Source: Rikenellaceae bacterium (GTDB lineage: Bacteria; Bacteroidota; Bacteroidia; Bacteroidales; Rikenellaceae). From it: 64,000 nucleotides of DNA. Shown one piece after another: positions 26,319 through 36,000 of this stretch. Made by a program: the position numbers and the translations under genes. Position 1 is the first letter of the stretch, and every line of letters starts with the position of its first letter. The notes under the pieces were generated by a model. That model was not told the origin of the DNA, did no database searches, and saw only the letters and a program-made list of their open reading frames with translations. Location: assembly GCA_015059735.1 (NCBI GenBank), contig SUZX01000002.1, positions 124,001 through 188,000 on the forward strand. Direction: 5' to 3'.

Positions 26319-26810
26319 ATGGCTATGGAGAAGTTGAGATCGGCTCTTTTTTGTTCAGCAACAGCGTCGTTGTCGGTTGAGGAACTCGATGCGTTGATTG
26401 CTCGTTACGAATGGTTTGCACCTCTGCGAACTTTGCGCGAGATGCGTACTGGTGAGTATGATCGTAGGCTCTCTATCGTAGCTTCGTGGCGGGATGAGAG
26501 TGTGTTGCGAGCAACGCCGATCGATGTCGAAGCGTTGCTTTCGGTGTCGGAAGATGAGTTGATCGATCGCTTTTTGTGTGCTGAGGATTTGCGTATCGTG
26601 GCCGGTGAGGGTGATGCCGATGAAGAGGTGCGTATCGAACCCGAATGGGATGATGATGATGAACTTGTTAGTGAGGAATTGGCCGAAATTTATCTTGCAC
26701 AGGGCCTTCGAGAACGGGCTTTGGCGATTTATCGCAAATTAAGTTTGCTAAATCCCGAAAAAAGTATTTACTTTGCCGAACTTATTGAGAGAATAGAAAA
26801 CAATAATTAA
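26319..26810 (+). CDS. Small hypothetical acidic protein, TPR-like C terminus
   Basis: The product has 163 residues from ATG 26319; an upstream TTG overlaps the end of lptE and is less likely. The middle is strongly acidic ([18 protein letters not shown]). Residues about 130-160 ([39 protein letters not shown], read in parts) look like a single tetratricopeptide unit. Proteins of this build recur between lptE and secG in Bacteroidetes. Function unknown. Confidence 0.7.
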   Translation: MAMEKLRSALFCSATASLSVEELDALIARYEWFAPLRTLREMRTGEYDRRLSIVASWRDESVLRATPIDVEALLSVSEDELIDRFLCAEDLRIVAGEGDADEEVRIEPEWDDDDELVSEELAEIYLAQGLRERALAIYRKLSLLNPEKSIYFAELIERIENNN

Positions 26811-26821
26811 AATTCAACGAT

Positions 26822-27202
26822 ATGTTATACACAATTTGCGTTGCCCTGATAGTCATTGCGAGTATCTTGATCATCCTCGCGGTATTGGTGCAAAACCCCA
26901 AGAGCGGCATGGCTGCTAATTTCGGCGCATCGAACCAAGTAATGGGCGTGCGCGAGACCACTAATTTCTTGGAGAAGTTTACTTGGACTATGGCCATTGC
27001 CATTTTGGTATTGAGCCTTGTTGCTACAACAGTGATGGATACTCCGGGTACAGAGGTTAATTCGGAGGCTTCGAAAGATGCCAAAGCTTTGCAAGAGCGT
27101 ATGATGGAGAATGCTCCGGCTGTTCCACAGACAGAGATTCCTGCTCAATCTCCTGCTGCCGAAACGCCTGCCGAGCCCGCTGCTGAAACACCTGCGAAAT
27201 AG
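26822..27202 (+). CDS. secG: Preprotein translocase subunit SecG
   Basis: SecG is the small accessory subunit of the SecYEG channel. The 126-residue protein has two membrane segments (about 2-24 and 54-74), separated by the family loop VQNPKSGMAANFGASNQVMG. After the second segment there is an Ala/Pro/Glu-rich tail of about 45 residues (repeats of PAE and ETPA), longer than in proteobacterial SecG but common in this phylum. Last gene of the operon, followed by a strong terminator. Confidence 0.92.
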   Translation: MLYTICVALIVIASILIILAVLVQNPKSGMAANFGASNQVMGVRETTNFLEKFTWTMAIAILVLSLVATTVMDTPGTEVNSEASKDAKALQERMMENAPAVPQTEIPAQSPAAETPAEPAAETPAK

Positions 27203-27216
27203 TTGAGAGTTCGATA

Positions 27217-27256
27217 AAAAAGAGCTGTCTGCTTGATTGCAGACAGCTCTTTTTTT
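27217..27256. terminator. Bidirectional terminator between secG and hom
   Basis: AAAAGAGCTGTCTGC pairs with GCAGACAGCTCTTTT around TTGATT, with an A run before and T7 after. It serves secG (+) and probably hom (-). Confidence 0.92.
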
Positions 27257-27275
27257 GTATCATTACCTTGTCTTC

Positions 27276-28487
27276 TTAATTATCCTTGTTCAAGAAAAAG
27301 ATCGGAATATTGGCAAGGAAAACATCCGGTTCGGAGAGGTTTTTACGTTTTTCCAGCAACTCAGAGAGTCGGATGGAGCCGATCACATAGTTGCTCTCTT
27401 CTCCGATATACTGCTCGTGAATTTTCTCGAATTTCAAAATATTCAACACATCGGTTGCCGAATAACGAGCATAGATCTTCAACATAATGTCGGTGGTATA
27501 ATCCGGTTTCTGTACATATTTGAGCTTTTTATACTCATAACGGTAATCATGCAAGCGAGCCATCACATCGCTTAAAATCGAGGAGGCCGTAGGCAGACTA
27601 CCCGCTCCTTTTCCAAACATGAATTGTCGATCATAGCACTCTCCGCGAATCACAACACCGTTATACTCGTCGTCTACGCTGTAAATATATTTAGAGGGCG
27701 ACACAAATTCTGGCATGACAAACATGGTGAAATGTTCGTCACTTACCTTAACTACTTGTGCCACAAGTTTAATCTTTACCCCTTTCTCGCGAGCATACTG
27801 AATATCTGAATCGTGAATTGTCGAGATACCGTAGGTGAAAATCCGTTCCGGAGCGACATAAGTGCCTAACGCGTGTACAGTGATGATCACCAACTTGAAT
27901 AGCGAATCGTAACCTTCGATGTCGAACGAAGGATCGCTTTCGGCAAATCCCAAAGCCTGTGCCTGTGCAAGAGCCTCGGCATAGGAGTCTTTGTGGTCGA
28001 AAACACGCGAAAGAATGTAGTTCGATGAGCCGTTGAGGATACCTTTTACTTCAAGCAACAGATCGTTGTCGTAATACTCCTCCAAGTTGCGAATCACGGG
28101 AATCGATCCGCACGACGAGGCATCGTAGAGCAATGCCACGTTGTTGTTCTTTTGAATTTCGATCAATTCGGGCAGGTGATTGGCAATCATTGTTTTGTTA
28201 CCCGAAACCACCGGAATTCCTTTGAGTAGCGCTTTTTTAACGATGTTATACGACGCTTGCGCATCGTCGATCACCTCAACGATTAGGTTGATCTGCGGAT
28301 CGTTGAGAATATCGTCAGCCGTGGTGGTAAATAATGCCGGATCGGCAGCTACCTTGCGGGGTTTGTCTAACGAGCGTACGCAGATACGAACAATCTCGGC
28401 ATGCGCATTTTTTGCCCGTTGAATCACTTGAAAAATACCTTGGCCGACAACGCCAAAACCAAAAAGTCCGATTTTAATTTGTGCCAT
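27276..28487 (-). CDS. hom: Homoserine dehydrogenase, monofunctional
   Basis: It reduces aspartate semialdehyde to homoserine, the branch point to methionine and threonine. The 403-residue protein has the NAD(P) motif GFGVVGQG (10-17), the substrate-site block KGILNGSSNYIL and the catalytic stretch ALGFAESDPSFDIEGYDS. It is not fused to aspartokinase, and I see no clear C-terminal ACT domain, although the last 80 residues are family-like. It is third in the metY-metX-hom operon, 13 bp after metX, so its supply of homoserine is tied to methionine synthesis by the shared leader. Confidence 0.93.
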   Translation of the reverse strand: MAQIKIGLFGFGVVGQGIFQVIQRAKNAHAEIVRICVRSLDKPRKVAADPALFTTTADDILNDPQINLIVEVIDDAQASYNIVKKALLKGIPVVSGNKTMIANHLPELIEIQKNNNVALLYDASSCGSIPVIRNLEEYYDNDLLLEVKGILNGSSNYILSRVFDHKDSYAEALAQAQALGFAESDPSFDIEGYDSLFKLVIITVHALGTYVAPERIFTYGISTIHDSDIQYAREKGVKIKLVAQVVKVSDEHFTMFVMPEFVSPSKYIYSVDDEYNGVVIRGECYDRQFMFGKGAGSLPTASSILSDVMARLHDYRYEYKKLKYVQKPDYTTDIMLKIYARYSATDVLNILKFEKIHEQYIGEESNYVIGSIRLSELLEKRKNLSEPDVFLANIPIFFLNKDN

Positions 28488-28500
28488 ATAGAATTGTGCT

Positions 28501-29511
28501 TTATTCGTTCATGAAAGGAATTAGAATGTTGTTAAGTTGCTCATATTCTACTAAGAAACCATCGTGTCCAAATGGCGAGTCGATTTCGAAATAACGGCTG
28601 TCAGTAATCATGCTCTGCAACTCGCGCATCTCTTTCGGGGTAAAGATGATATCGCTGGTGATACCCACGACAATCGTGCGTGCCGAAATCGTGGCAAGAG
28701 CTGCTGCCACTCCTCCTCGTCCTCGTCCGACACTATGGGTGTCGAAAGCGTTGAGGATTGCGTAATAAGAGTAGGCGTTGTATCGTCGGCAGAGTTTCTC
28801 ACCCTGATACTGCTGATAGGTCGATGCACGGTGTACTTTGGGCATCTCCTCGCGATCTTGCTGCGTAAGGTTGTAACCTTCTGTTCCGCGATAGGTCAGC
28901 AATCCAATGGCACGGGCTGCGGCCAATCCGGCCATGCCGGCATTGTCGCGCTCCTCGCCGAAGGTGGTGTCGGCTTCGATGGCCATACGTTGGGTTTCAT
29001 CGATGGCAATTGTCCAAGGGGAGGCTTTTGCGTCGGTAGCAATCAATGCTAATCGTTTGATACGGTGAGGCTCCATAACAGCCCACTCCACAGCCTGAAA
29101 TCCACCCACCGAACTGCCGATCATGGCATGGATACGATCTATTCCCAATTCATTGGCCAACAATTGATGCACTCGCACCATATCGCGAATGGTATAGGGT
29201 GGAAAATCCTTATAATAAGGTTTGCCGGTCACAGGATTTGTATGCAACGGCCCTGTTGTCCCGTAGTGTGATCCGAGAATGTTGGCACAGACGATGAAAT
29301 AGCGGGTGGGATCGAGGAACCGTCCCTCTTCGACCGTATGTGGCCACCAATCGGCCACGTCGGAGTTGGCAGTCAAGGCATGGCAGACCCACACGACATT
29401 GTCACGCTCGGCATTGAGTTCACCGTAGGTGTGGTAAGCAATGCGTAATGTAGGCAACGTATGTCCGGTTTCCAACTCAAACGGTTGGTTATAATCGAAA
29501 TAATGTATCAT
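28501..29511 (-). CDS. metX: Homoserine O-acetyltransferase
   Basis: This alpha/beta-hydrolase-fold enzyme acetylates homoserine for methionine synthesis. The 336-residue protein carries the nucleophile elbow GSSVGGFQA (Ser134), the oxyanion-site region VCHALTANSDVADWW (42-56), the Asp in GITSDIIFTP and the His in GHDGFLVEY. MetX and MetA-type enzymes can use acetyl- or succinyl-CoA; the MetY partner favours O-acetylhomoserine. The start is 1 bp from the metY stop, so translation is probably coupled. Confidence 0.93.
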   Translation of the reverse strand: MIHYFDYNQPFELETGHTLPTLRIAYHTYGELNAERDNVVWVCHALTANSDVADWWPHTVEEGRFLDPTRYFIVCANILGSHYGTTGPLHTNPVTGKPYYKDFPPYTIRDMVRVHQLLANELGIDRIHAMIGSSVGGFQAVEWAVMEPHRIKRLALIATDAKASPWTIAIDETQRMAIEADTTFGEERDNAGMAGLAAARAIGLLTYRGTEGYNLTQQDREEMPKVHRASTYQQYQGEKLCRRYNAYSYYAILNAFDTHSVGRGRGGVAAALATISARTIVVGITSDIIFTPKEMRELQSMITDSRYFEIDSPFGHDGFLVEYEQLNNILIPFMNE

Positions 29512-30801
29512 CTATTTTATCTGCGCAAAAGCTTGTTCGAAATCGTCGATCAAATCATCGACATGCTCCAATCCGAGCGATATACGTAGCAGTGTCGGAG
29601 TAACACCGGCGGCTACAAGGTCAGCCTCGCTGAGCTGCTTGTGGGTGGTGGAGGCCGGGTGGGTGACTACCGAAATCGAGTCGCCGATCATGGTCATATT
29701 AGCTGCCAAATGAAGTGATTCGACAAATCGAACCGTGCTCTCCAACGTGCCTTTCAATTCAATGGTAAAGACGGCCGACGAGCCGAATTTGTAATATTTT
29801 TGTGCATTTGTATAGCTTGGATGATCTTCGAACCCAACATAGCTTACACGCTCGACTTTCGGATGGTTGCGGCAATATTCCGCCAATTTGCGGGTCGATT
29901 CCACCTCATGACGTACACGCAAGGTCAGTGTTTCGAGGCCGAGCATCATCAAATAGGAATCAAACGGTGAAGGGCAACAACCCAAATCGCGCAAGCCATC
30001 GACACGGCATTTTATAATAAATGCAGAGGATCCGAATGCTTCGTGTAAATTCAATCCGTGATATCCTTCCGAAGGACCGTCGATTTGCGGGAATTTGCCA
30101 TTTGCCCAATTGTAGTTGCCACCATCGACAATCACACCGCCCATAGCGGTTCCATGGCCGTTGATCCATTTGGTAGCTGAGTCCACGACAATATTGGCTC
30201 CCCAATCAAACGGGTTGCAGAGGTAACCGGCAGCACCGAATGTATTATCGACAATATACGGCAGGTCGTATTTGCGAGCCAACAAGCCTAATGCCTCCAA
30301 ATCGGGAACAGCACAAGTGGGATTGCCCATGCTCTCCACATAAATGGCTTTGGTGCGTGTGTCGATCAGTGGTTCGAAATCTTCGGCACGCTCGGTGGGT
30401 GCAATGCGGCAATCGATTCCCAATTTGCGCAACGAGATGCGGAATTGGTTGTAGGTACCGCCATAGAGGAACGGCGAAACAACGATATTATCGCCTTCGG
30501 ACGCCAATGACAATACGGTGATCAAAATTGCAGACATACCCGAAGATACGGCCAATGCGCCGACTGCGCCATAAAGTGCAGCGATGCGTTCCTCATAAGC
30601 CGATGTCGTGGGGTTTTGCAGTCGAGTATAGATATTGCCGGCCTCGCTTAATTCAAATAGACGTGCGGCATGGTCGCAGCTGCGGAAACGGTAGGCGGCG
30701 GTCGGAGTAATTGACACTCCGCGAGCACCACTCTCTACATCGGGTTGCAATCCTGCGTGGATTTGCAATGTCTCAAAACGAAGTTTTTTCAACGTGTTCA
30801 T
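29512..30801 (-). CDS. metY: O-acetylhomoserine sulfhydrylase
   Basis: This PLP enzyme of the Cys/Met-metabolism family makes homocysteine directly from O-acetylhomoserine and sulfide. The length (429) and motifs fit: YTRLQNPTTSAYEERIAAL (58-76), SSGMSAI (86-92), the PLP site VVDSATKWINGHGTAMGG (205-222, Lys211), and LRISLGLEHVDDLI near the end. The approximately 50-residue middle insert common to MetY but not to MetB/MetC is present. It is first in the operon behind the Met/Cys-rich leader peptide and its terminator. Confidence 0.93.
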   Translation of the reverse strand: MNTLKKLRFETLQIHAGLQPDVESGARGVSITPTAAYRFRSCDHAARLFELSEAGNIYTRLQNPTTSAYEERIAALYGAVGALAVSSGMSAILITVLSLASEGDNIVVSPFLYGGTYNQFRISLRKLGIDCRIAPTERAEDFEPLIDTRTKAIYVESMGNPTCAVPDLEALGLLARKYDLPYIVDNTFGAAGYLCNPFDWGANIVVDSATKWINGHGTAMGGVIVDGGNYNWANGKFPQIDGPSEGYHGLNLHEAFGSSAFIIKCRVDGLRDLGCCPSPFDSYLMMLGLETLTLRVRHEVESTRKLAEYCRNHPKVERVSYVGFEDHPSYTNAQKYYKFGSSAVFTIELKGTLESTVRFVESLHLAANMTMIGDSISVVTHPASTTHKQLSEADLVAAGVTPTLLRISLGLEHVDDLIDDFEQAFAQIK

Positions 30802-30826
30802 ATTTTTTTGGTTTGAATATCTTATT

Positions 30827-30857
30827 ATAAAAAATCCGGCTTGTCAAAAGCCGGATT
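30827..30857 (-). terminator. Attenuator terminator of the metY-metX-hom operon
   Basis: On the minus strand AATCCGGCTT pairs with AAGCCGGATT (10 bp, 5-nt loop) and six T follow. It lies between the leader peptide stop (30879) and the metY start (30801). Its 5' arm can instead pair with GCCGGAT near the end of the leader-peptide gene, forming a competing antiterminator. Confidence 0.9.
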
Positions 30858-30878
30858 GTATTGTGTTACACACAGAAA

Positions 30879-30974
30879 CTACATCCGGCAAAGTCGGTTG
30901 CACATGCACATCATATCCATCATCATACCGCGTAAACCGCCGGCTTGGGGAAATATATGTGTCATTCGGAGCAT
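30879..30974 (-). CDS. Met/Cys-rich leader peptide of the metY-metX-hom attenuator
   Basis: A 31-codon frame starts at ATG 30974 and ends at TAG 30879. It has nine Met and three Cys; codons 17-25 read MMMDMMCMC, which random sequence would rarely give. Three segments can compete: segment 1 (CAAGCCGGC, codons 10-13), segment 2 (GCCGGAT, codons 29-31) and segment 3 (the terminator 5' arm). Stalling at the Met/Cys run should cover segment 1 and free 2 to pair with 3. Fast translation to the stop should cover 2 and let the terminator form. This is the logic of classical amino-acid attenuators; the mechanism here is inferred. Confidence 0.8.
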   Translation of the reverse strand: MLRMTHIFPQAGGLRGMMMDMMCMCNRLCRM

Positions 30975-31003
30975 GTTCTTATCTAATGTGTTTGATTCTT
31001 CTG

Positions 31004-31011
31004 CAAAGATA
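31004..31011 (-). promoter_or_regulatory. -7 box of the metY leader transcript
   Basis: TATCTTTG on the minus strand matches TAnnTTTG. Transcription should start near 30998, 24 nt before the leader-peptide ATG. No clear -33 TTG is seen at standard spacing. Confidence 0.6.
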
Positions 31012-31048
31012 ATGATTTTTCGGTTGATCGATGCGTATAAGGCAAAAA

Positions 31049-31082
31049 AATCCATCGAAAAACTTTTCGATGGATTTTTTGA
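31049..31082 (-). terminator. Terminator of the efflux operon
   Basis: AATCCATCGAAAA pairs with TTTTCGATGGATT with a minimal loop, flanked by A7 and T6. It follows the TetR gene, the last of the efflux operon, and insulates it from the metY leader. Confidence 0.85.
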
Positions 31083-31676
31083 TTAACAAACCATTGTCGG
31101 TGGCAGATTGTCGATTTGGCGGATGCCTTGCAGTGTGGCACTTCCGCGAATAACTGCCCGACAGAGAAAGCGTAAATCCTCGTAGGAATGGTTGCCTCGT
31201 CGGCGAGCTTCGATCAAGATGTCGAACAATTTGATAACAAAGTGATCAATATCGATCTCCGAAAGGAACAGTTGTTTTTGGTGACAGCGGGTCAATGCCT
31301 GCATAAATTCGCTATACCATACTTGGCGTAATTGAGCCCAATGGTGGGAATACGAATCCATGATCTCCGACAGCACATTGCATTTTACAAGACATAGACC
31401 ATCGATATATATTTCGGCCAGCAAGAAAAGACGAACCAACGGATCGCACTCCTCTTGGTTGCAACATTGTTTGATTCGGCGGCGTTGTAACCGAATCATG
31501 TATTCGATACAAGCCTCGATTAATCCGGCCCGATCGACAAACATTTCATAAAGCGTACGCTTGGAAATGCCCTGCATCTGTGCGATTTCATCTACCCGAA
31601 TGGCACGAATGCCATTTCGGATGATGAAATCATACGTTGCAAGGATAATCTCCTCTTTGGTAGCGCCTCGTTTCAT
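31083..31676 (-). CDS. TetR-family regulator of the efflux operon
   Basis: The 197-residue protein has an N-terminal TetR helix-turn-helix (residues about 9-53: FIIRNGIRAIRVDEIAQMQG, then ISKRTLYEMFVDR), then a ligand domain without close motifs. It is the last gene of the adaptor-RND-OMF-TetR transcript, 2 bp after the OMF gene. The likely target is its own operon promoter, where an inverted repeat overlaps the -7 box (37449-37479). Inducer unknown. Confidence 0.85.
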   Translation of the reverse strand: MKRGATKEEIILATYDFIIRNGIRAIRVDEIAQMQGISKRTLYEMFVDRAGLIEACIEYMIRLQRRRIKQCCNQEECDPLVRLFLLAEIYIDGLCLVKCNVLSEIMDSYSHHWAQLRQVWYSEFMQALTRCHQKQLFLSEIDIDHFVIKLFDILIEARRRGNHSYEDLRFLCRAVIRGSATLQGIRQIDNLPPTMVC

Positions 31677-31678
31677 GT

Positions 31679-33067
31679 TTATTTCTTTGTTTCAGCATCT
31701 TTCTCGCGGCCTCCGCCAAGAGCTTGATAGAGTGTAACCACTCCGTTCAACTCGTCGTAACGATCGGCAATCTGCGACAACTCGGCGGATAATAGTGACT
31801 GGCGTGCGGTTAACACCTCCAAGTAGGTGGTCGAGCCATATTGCATCAGCAATTCGGTGCTCTCAACGGCACGCTTCAAGGCTTCAACCTGTCCGGCACG
31901 TAGATCGCGTTTGGCACGAGCGGCCTGACATTGGGCGATGGCGTTGTTAACCTCGGCACCGGCATTGAGGATGGCCTGTTCGTAAGCCAATTCGGCCTGC
32001 TTTTGTTGTGCTTTCATGATCTTCACTTGGTTGGCGGTAGCACGCGCATTGAAGATCGGGATCAGCACCGAGCCGGCAGCATTCAAGAGAAGTTTGCCCG
32101 GGTTGACAATAGCAGAACCGGCATTGTTGGTCCAGCCGACCGTGCCGCTTAAAGAAACCGAAGGATACATCTTCGACCGAGCTACATTGGTCGCATAATA
32201 GGCTGCCATGAGCGAATATTCTGCCATACGTACGTCGGGGCGGTTGGCCAACATTTGTACCGGAACACCTACATTGTAACTCTCCGGCAGTTGCTGATCG
32301 GTAAATTTACCGCGAGCAATGGAGTGCGGAGCCTCGAAAAGCAATGAACAAAGCGAGTTCTCAACCGTCTTGCGCGAATATTTCAGATCTTCCAACGACG
32401 AAAGAATCGAGTTGTAAGTAGCCTCATATTGGGCAACAGCGGTTTCGTTGACCATGCCGGCCTCTTTGATGGCACGGGTTTTCTCGACGATCTCTTTCCA
32501 AATGGAAGCGGTTTCGTCGGTGATACGCACCTGCTCATCGAGCATAAGCAACGTATAATAGAGGTTTGCTACGCCGGCAATCAGTTGGGCGCGAACAGCC
32601 TGAGCATACTCTTTCGATAACTCAAAACCTACTTTGGCTTGTCGCTTGGCATTGGTGATGCCGCTCATCAACAGGTCGAATTGCCAACTTACCACTGCGG
32701 GTAATGTATAAGTCTTAGCCGGCGTGGATTTGTCGAAACTCGACAAGGCACCTTGTGTATTGAGATTGATTGTGGGCAGATAGGCCAAGCGGGCACTCTG
32801 CAATGCAGCACGTGTCTCGTCGATTTTGAGTTTGGCAGTTCGTATATCGGAGTTCTTTTCAAGAGCCTGTGCGATAAGCGTCTGCAACTGCGGATCGGTG
32901 AAGAGGGTGCGCCACTCTACATTGCCGAGGGTTTCACCTTGTGTTCCCTCGACATTGCCATAGGCACCTTCTGCAATCTTTTGGGCCTCCTCCGGACGGC
33001 TGTAACGCTTGTAGATGCCGCAACCGGTCAGGCCGGCTGCCAAGCATAATATCAATAACTTTTTCAT
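31679..33067 (-). CDS. Outer-membrane factor lipoprotein of an RND pump (TolC/OprM type)
   Basis: The 462-residue protein starts at ATG 33067 and has lipobox LTGC (Cys16). It contains the two OEP repeats of the NodT/OprM family: WRTLFTDPQLQTLIAQALEKNSDIRTA (in parts) near the start, NRPDVRMAEYSL in the second repeat. The long helices forming the periplasmic tunnel are predicted around residues 70-200 and 290-430. It completes the efflux channel with the RND pump and adaptor encoded just upstream. Confidence 0.92.
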   Translation of the reverse strand: MKKLLILCLAAGLTGCGIYKRYSRPEEAQKIAEGAYGNVEGTQGETLGNVEWRTLFTDPQLQTLIAQALEKNSDIRTAKLKIDETRAALQSARLAYLPTINLNTQGALSSFDKSTPAKTYTLPAVVSWQFDLLMSGITNAKRQAKVGFELSKEYAQAVRAQLIAGVANLYYTLLMLDEQVRITDETASIWKEIVEKTRAIKEAGMVNETAVAQYEATYNSILSSLEDLKYSRKTVENSLCSLLFEAPHSIARGKFTDQQLPESYNVGVPVQMLANRPDVRMAEYSLMAAYYATNVARSKMYPSVSLSGTVGWTNNAGSAIVNPGKLLLNAAGSVLIPIFNARATANQVKIMKAQQKQAELAYEQAILNAGAEVNNAIAQCQAARAKRDLRAGQVEALKRAVESTELLMQYGSTTYLEVLTARQSLLSAELSQIADRYDELNGVVTLYQALGGGREKDAETKK

Positions 33068-33073
33068 ATTCAA

Positions 33074-36000
33074 TTACTCGTTTTTATCATCTTTGGCCTC
33101 GGCCGTTTCAAATTGGATCGGCTTGAACTTCTCTTGGATGGTTTGGAACACGATGAAGAGCATCGGTACCAAGAAGAGGAGTGCAAGCGTTCCGATAATC
33201 ATACCGCCGACAACACCCGTACCGAGGGTCGAGTTACCATTGGCTCCTGCACCGTGCGAGAAGACAAGTGGCAACATACCGAATACCATTGTGAGTACAG
33301 TCATCAATACCGGACGCAGACGGGCTTTGGCGGCAGAGATAGCGGCCATAGAGAGCGACATGCCTTTGCGACGACGGTCACCGGCATACTCTGTGATCAA
33401 GATAGCTGTCTTTGCCAATAGGCCGATCAACATGATGATACCCGTTTGCAGGTAGATATTGTTCTCCAATCCCATGAATTTGGCAAAGAGGAACGAACCT
33501 GTCAGACCGCAAGGTACGGCCAAAATAACGGCGAACGGAATGAGGTAACTCTCATAAAGAGCGGCCAGAATCAGGTAGATAAGCAAAATACAGATACCGA
33601 AGATAATAGCTGTATTGTTGCCGGTAGTGGTCTCCTCACGGGTCATACCACCGAAGTCGTAGCCGTAGCCACGCGGCAGTACCTGATTAGCCACCTCGCG
33701 GATTGCCTGAATAGCATCACCGGTCGAATAACCTTCGGCAGCCGAACCGCTGATCTGAATTGAGTTGTAGAGGTTGAAACGACTGATCGACTCGGGGGCA
33801 TATACCTTAACCAACTCAACAAATTGGCTTACGGGAGCCATCTCACCCTTCGCATTACGAACATAGATGTTGTTCAAAGATTCGGGGCTGAGACGATCCG
33901 AGGCGTGAGCCTGCATCGTTACACGATACACCTTCGAGAAGCGGTTGATATTCGAAATATACGAACTACCCAGATAGCTTGCAAGAGCCGAAAGGATGTC
34001 GGCCGACGAAATGTTGGCACGTTTTGTCTTGGCAGCATCGATGTCGAAGACATATTGCGGGAAGTTCACGTTGAAAGTCGAATAGGCCATTGCGATCTCG
34101 GGACGTTGATTGAGAGCAACAATGTATTTCAAATATACATTGTAGAAATCGTTGATCGAGCCACCAGCATGGTCTTGAAGGTACATCTCAAAACCGGTAG
34201 TCGAACCATATCCAGAGATCATCGGCGGAGCAATGGCAAAAATCTGGGCACTCTTGATATCCATCGTGCGGCCATAGATTTGGTTAATGACGGCTTTTAC
34301 CTCGTCGGACTTCTCCGGACGCTCCTCCCAATCTTTTAACTTCACGATACACATACCATACGACGGACCGGCACCTGCCATCAATCCATAACCAGCTACC
34401 TGTGATACCAAACGTACCTGCGGAATGGCCTCGATACGTGCGGCAACTTCCGCCATCACTTTATCGGTGTCGTGTAGCGTTGTACCCGGGGCGGTGGAAA
34501 CGTTGACCAAAACAACACCCATATCTTCGTCGGGGATCATACCAGTCTTGGTCTTGTTCATCAAAATAACCAAGCCAACAAGCGCGATGGTCAAAGTGCC
34601 CCACATCAACCATTTATGTTTGATGAAGGCCAATACGCCGTATTTGTATTTGTTGATCATGGCGTCGAAAGCCGTGTTGAAGACTTTACGGAAACGAGCG
34701 GCAAAGTTGTCTTTGGCCTGACCATCCTCGGTCAAATAGGGTTTCAACATCAAGGCGCAAAGAGCCGGTGAAAGGGTCAAGGCGTTGATCGCTGAGATAC
34801 CTACGGCCACAGCCATTGTGATACCGAATTGGGTGTAAAAGACACCCGATGTCCCCGACATCATCGACGTTGGGATAAACACGGCCATGAAGACAAGGGT
34901 CGAGGTGATGATAGCCGAAGCGATACCCGACATGGCATCTTGCGTAGCCTTCTTCGGCGAACGATAACCGGCATCGAATTTGGCCTGCACGGCTTCGACG
35001 ACGATGATAGCATCGTCGCAGACCGTACCGATGGCAAGTACCAATGCGAACAACGTCAGGATGTTAAGCGTAAATCCTGCAACTGCCAAGAATGCAAATG
35101 TACCGATCAACGATACCAAGATAGCGATTGACGGAACGAGTGTCGAGCGGATATCCTGCAAGAAGAGGTAAACCACCAACACTACCAAGATAAAGGCCTC
35201 GATAAGGGTTTTGATAACCTCATGGATCGAAGCGTAGAGGAAGTCGTTTACCGACATCATACGAGCCACGGCCAAACCTTTGGGCATTTCGGCCTCGACT
35301 TCATCCAACATGGCATCGATCTCTTCTACAACCTGTGTGGCGTTTGAACCTGCCGTTTGCATGACGATCGTCTGCACGCCTGTATGACCGTTTACAGCAC
35401 CTGTATAATCATAAGATGCTGCGCCCAACTCGATGTCGGCGACATCTTTCAAACGCAATACCGTACCATCGGGATTCGAGCGGATAACGATCTCGCCAAA
35501 TTCCTCAGGGGTGGTAAGACGACCTTTATAGCGTAAAGTAAACTGGAAAGCATTTTCTGAGTTCTGACCCAATGCACCGGCTGCCGACTCGACGTTTTGC
35601 TCGGCCAACGCATAGGTGATGTCGGAAGGCATCATTTTGTATTGCGCCATCACTTCCGGTTTGAGCCAAATACGCATGGAGTAATCGGAGCCTAATGTGA
35701 AGGCTTCACCCACACCAGAGATACGTTTCAGACGAGGCTCGATATTGATTTTTACATAGTTGGCGATGAAATCCTCGTCGTATGAGTTGTCGGGTGTATA
35801 AACCGAGAATACGCGTAACATCGACGTTTGGCGTTTCATCGTGATCACACCGATCTTCGTAACCTCCGAGGGAAGCAATGACGAGGCGATAGCCACCTTA
35901 TTCTGTACGTTCACGGCAGCCATATCGGGGTCGGTCCCCGGGCGGAAGAAGATTTGGATAGAGCCGGAACCTGACGAAGCTGTCGAGGTAATATACATCA

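Noticed and set aside
30802..31003. SAM riboswitch in front of metY
   Set aside because: I could not fold the leader into a SAM-I or SAM-II core, whereas the Met-rich frame and terminator explain most of its length.
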